Below, in pieces: positions 7,222 through 9,002 of a stretch of 9,002 nt of DNA. Origin of the DNA: an uncultured Mailhella sp. (GTDB lineage: Bacteria; Desulfobacterota; Desulfovibrionia; Desulfovibrionales; Desulfovibrionaceae); contig CALUWZ010000065.1 of the NCBI GenBank assembly GCA_944324625.1, positions 1-9,002 of the forward strand. The letters are read 5' to 3'. The notes beneath the pieces were generated by a model. It saw nothing but the letters and a program-made list of their open reading frames with translations. It had not been told where the DNA came from and ran no database searches. Made by a program: the position numbers and the translations under genes. The number at the start of each line of letters is the position of its first letter. The first letter of the stretch is position 1.

Positions 7222-9002
7222 TTATGAAGATTTCTTTTTGCGCAGGGCTTTTTTCAAAGAACGGCTCTGCGGTGAATTGGGATTGCGCAAAGCGGCTTTC
7301 AGGGTTGTTCTTGTACCCGGCTTTGCCTTTGCCTTGCCCGCAGTCGGCTTTTTCTCCGCCTTTTCCGCTTTTTCGGGCTGTTCAGGCTTTTGTTCGATAT
7401 ATTGTGACTGCTCCTTAATTTCGGGCATGTCGCTTTTCTTTTTGCCTGCGCGTTTATCACTGTTCTTGGTGTGGGAAGAACGCAGGTGCACGCGCATGGG
7501 CGCATGCTCTATGGCAAACAGGCGGCGCAGTGATTTTTCCAGATAGCGCAGATAGGATTCTCCCACCCTGTCCGCATCATTCACAAAGAAAACAAAGGTC
7601 GGCGGTTCGCTTTCCGCCTGCGTCAGATAATAAAATTTCGGACGCACGCGCCGCACAACAGGCGGCTGATGCCTTGTCAGAACCAAATCCATTGCCCTAT
7701 TAAGCTGTCCTGTGGCAATGCGCACGGAACATTCCTCTTTTATCTGTTCCGCCATGGGCAGAAGCATTTTCAGGCCGTAACGGTTTTTGGCTGATGTGGG
7801 CATGACAGGCACATGCTGGCAGAACGCCAGTGTTTCGGCAAACTGCTTCTGCAGTTTTTTGCGTTCGGGCGCAGGCACCAAGTCCATTTTATTGAGAATT
7901 ATCATAAACGGCGTTTTGCGCTCGTCAAGCAGCTCCACAAGACGCTTGTCCTGAGCTGTCAGCCCCTGCAGAGCATCTATGACAAGAAAGGTCACGTCTG
8001 CCTTTGTCGTGCTTTTCAGAGATGAGTTAACGGAAAAACGCTCCACGGTATCCGAAATTTTGGACCGGCGGCGTATGCCTGCGGTATCCACAAAAATATA
8101 TGTTTTGTCATTCCAAAGCAGCGGAACGTCCACACTGTCGCGCGTTGTTCCCGCAAGATCGCTGACTATCATGCGTTCTTTGCCGACAAAAGCATTGAGA
8201 ATGGAAGATTTTCCCGCATTGGGCCTGCCCAGCAGGCAAATTTTCAAAGGACCCTGCTTCTGCACCCGTTCACGGCCAAAAACAGGCAGTTCACGGCTTG
8301 CGCTGTCCGCATCAAAATCAAGGGCCGCTTCGTCGCCTTTATGGTGTTCGGACTGCATGCGCTCGGCTTCGTCAAAATCCACAAGGAAATCTTCGGGATT
8401 CATGTTTTCAAAATCAAAATCGCCGTCTGCGTCAGCGCCTTCATCCTGCAGGTTTTCGGCTGTTTCCTGCAGCTCCAAAGCTTCCTGCTCTTGTTTTTCC
8501 GCACGCTGTTTGGCTTTTCTGGCTTTCTTTTCCAAGATTGCCTCATCTTCTTCCTGCAGGCCGTGCATGATTTCTTCTTCATCATAATCGGGAATTTCAG
8601 GCAGCATATCCACCATTAAACTTTCCAAATAGCGGATTTGGTTGCCGTGTTCGGCGGAAACCGCCACAAGCGGAAAGCCCAGAATATGAAAGTCGGCACA
8701 CATGATGTCTTCTTTTTCCATGCCGTCCACTTTGTTGACCACAAGCAAGGTCGGCTTGCCCAATTTGCGGATATAGGCTGCCACATGCTCGTCAAAGGGC
8801 ATAAGTCCGTCTCTTCCGTCCACCACAAGGCAGATGGCGCAGGCTTCCTGCATGGCTTCTTCCGCCTGACGCAGAATTTCTTTTTCAAAACCGCGTATGC
8901 CGTCAGGCCCGTCCGCAACCTGATAATGGCTGTCCAGGGTAATGCCGCCCGTATCCACGAGAATGAACGGACGGTGATATTTGCTTTTTACCGTACCTTC
9001 CA
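7222..9002 (-). CDS. der: GTPase Der (EngA), N-terminus outside the window
   Basis: Der has two GTPase domains in tandem and a KH-like domain, and helps mature the 50S ribosomal subunit. The frame is open to the window edge; 592 residues are visible and by family comparison about 45 are missing, including the first P-loop. Numbering from the DTGGI motif's preceding Val (GTG 8958): domain 1 shows DTGGI (2-6), NKVDG (75-79) and SAEHG (101-105). Domain 2 shows GRPNAGKSS (244-252), AGTTRD (269-274), DTAG (291-294), NKMD (356-359) and TSAK (388-391). The KH-like part spans about 400-495. Two features are odd. The link between the GTPase domains is about 110 residues (124-236), very acidic, with a Glu/Lys/Gln helix then Asp-rich sequence. 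A Lys/Pro/Glu-rich tail of about 80 residues follows the KH domain. yedF follows after 25 nt. Confidence 0.96.
   Translation of the reverse strand, partial: EGTVKSKYHRPFILVDTGGITLDSHYQVADGPDGIRGFEKEILRQAEEAMQEACAICLVVDGRDGLMPFDEHVAAYIRKLGKPTLLVVNKVDGMEKEDIMCADFHILGFPLVAVSAEHGNQIRYLESLMVDMLPEIPDYDEEEIMHGLQEEDEAILEKKARKAKQRAEKQEQEALELQETAENLQDEGADADGDFDFENMNPEDFLVDFDEAERMQSEHHKGDEAALDFDADSASRELPVFGRERVQKQGPLKICLLGRPNAGKSSILNAFVGKERMIVSDLAGTTRDSVDVPLLWNDKTYIFVDTAGIRRRSKISDTVERFSVNSSLKSTTKADVTFLVIDALQGLTAQDKRLVELLDERKTPFMIILNKMDLVPAPERKKLQKQFAETLAFCQHVPVMPTSAKNRYGLKMLLPMAEQIKEECSVRIATGQLNRAMDLVLTRHQPPVVRRVRPKFYYLTQAESEPPTFVFFVNDADRVGESYLRYLEKSLRRLFAIEHAPMRVHLRSSHTKNSDKRAGKKKSDMPEIKEQSQYIEQKPEQPEKAEKAEKKPTAGKAKAKPGTRTTLKAALRNPNSPQSRSLKKALRKKKSS

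Noticed and set aside
7979..8587. A 202-codon plus-strand frame opposite der
   Set aside because: It is antisense to the conserved Der GTPase domains, and its Ser-rich low-complexity product mirrors the acidic Der linker.

Overview
The window reads as core chromosome of a Gram-negative bacterium of moderate G+C, most likely from the Desulfovibrionaceae or a relative. The pointers are a LolA lipoprotein carrier (outer membrane), a type III pantothenate kinase beside CoaBC, a two-domain YedF selenium/sulfur protein directly behind Der, and a Der of the GRPNAGKSS type with a long acidic insert. The lineage call is an inference from gene content by eye, not from a search. No rRNA, tRNA, CRISPR array, insertion sequence or phage gene was recognised.

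Layout, plus strand, 1-4928: the 3' end of coaBC, an uncharacterised 290-residue gene starting 1 nt later, a corC/hlyC-type CBS protein with a probable TTG start, coaX overlapping it by 8 nt, enolase (eno) with a strong ribosome binding site, a tight terminator, and lolA, whose ribosome binding site begins 2 nt after that terminator. A second, bidirectional-looking terminator closes this run. CoaX carries out the first step of CoA synthesis (pantothenate to phosphopantothenate) and CoaBC the next two, so one pathway brackets two other genes.

Layout, 4929-6484: a small AT-rich stretch holding a minus-strand orphan gene (144 residues, CxxC, unknown function). It is divergent from a plus-strand TauE/SafE-family permease. 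The 168-nt region between them holds a good minus-strand -10 box, a perfect 9-bp inverted repeat and a 9-bp direct repeat. A bidirectional terminator lies between the permease and the next gene pair.

Layout, minus strand, 6504-9002: der (cut off at the window edge, so its first P-loop is missing) followed 25 nt downstream by yedF, probably one transcription unit. YedF has a TusA-like CPxP domain and a DsrE-like domain with CGTC. A TauE/SafE permease next to it is suggestive of sulfur or selenium handling, but the two converge on a shared terminator and are not co-transcribed.

Most of the window is ordinary housekeeping. The best leads for something undescribed are the 290-residue protein at 232-1104 and the orphan gene at 5086-5520 with its upstream region. 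I see no clear multi-gene novel system.
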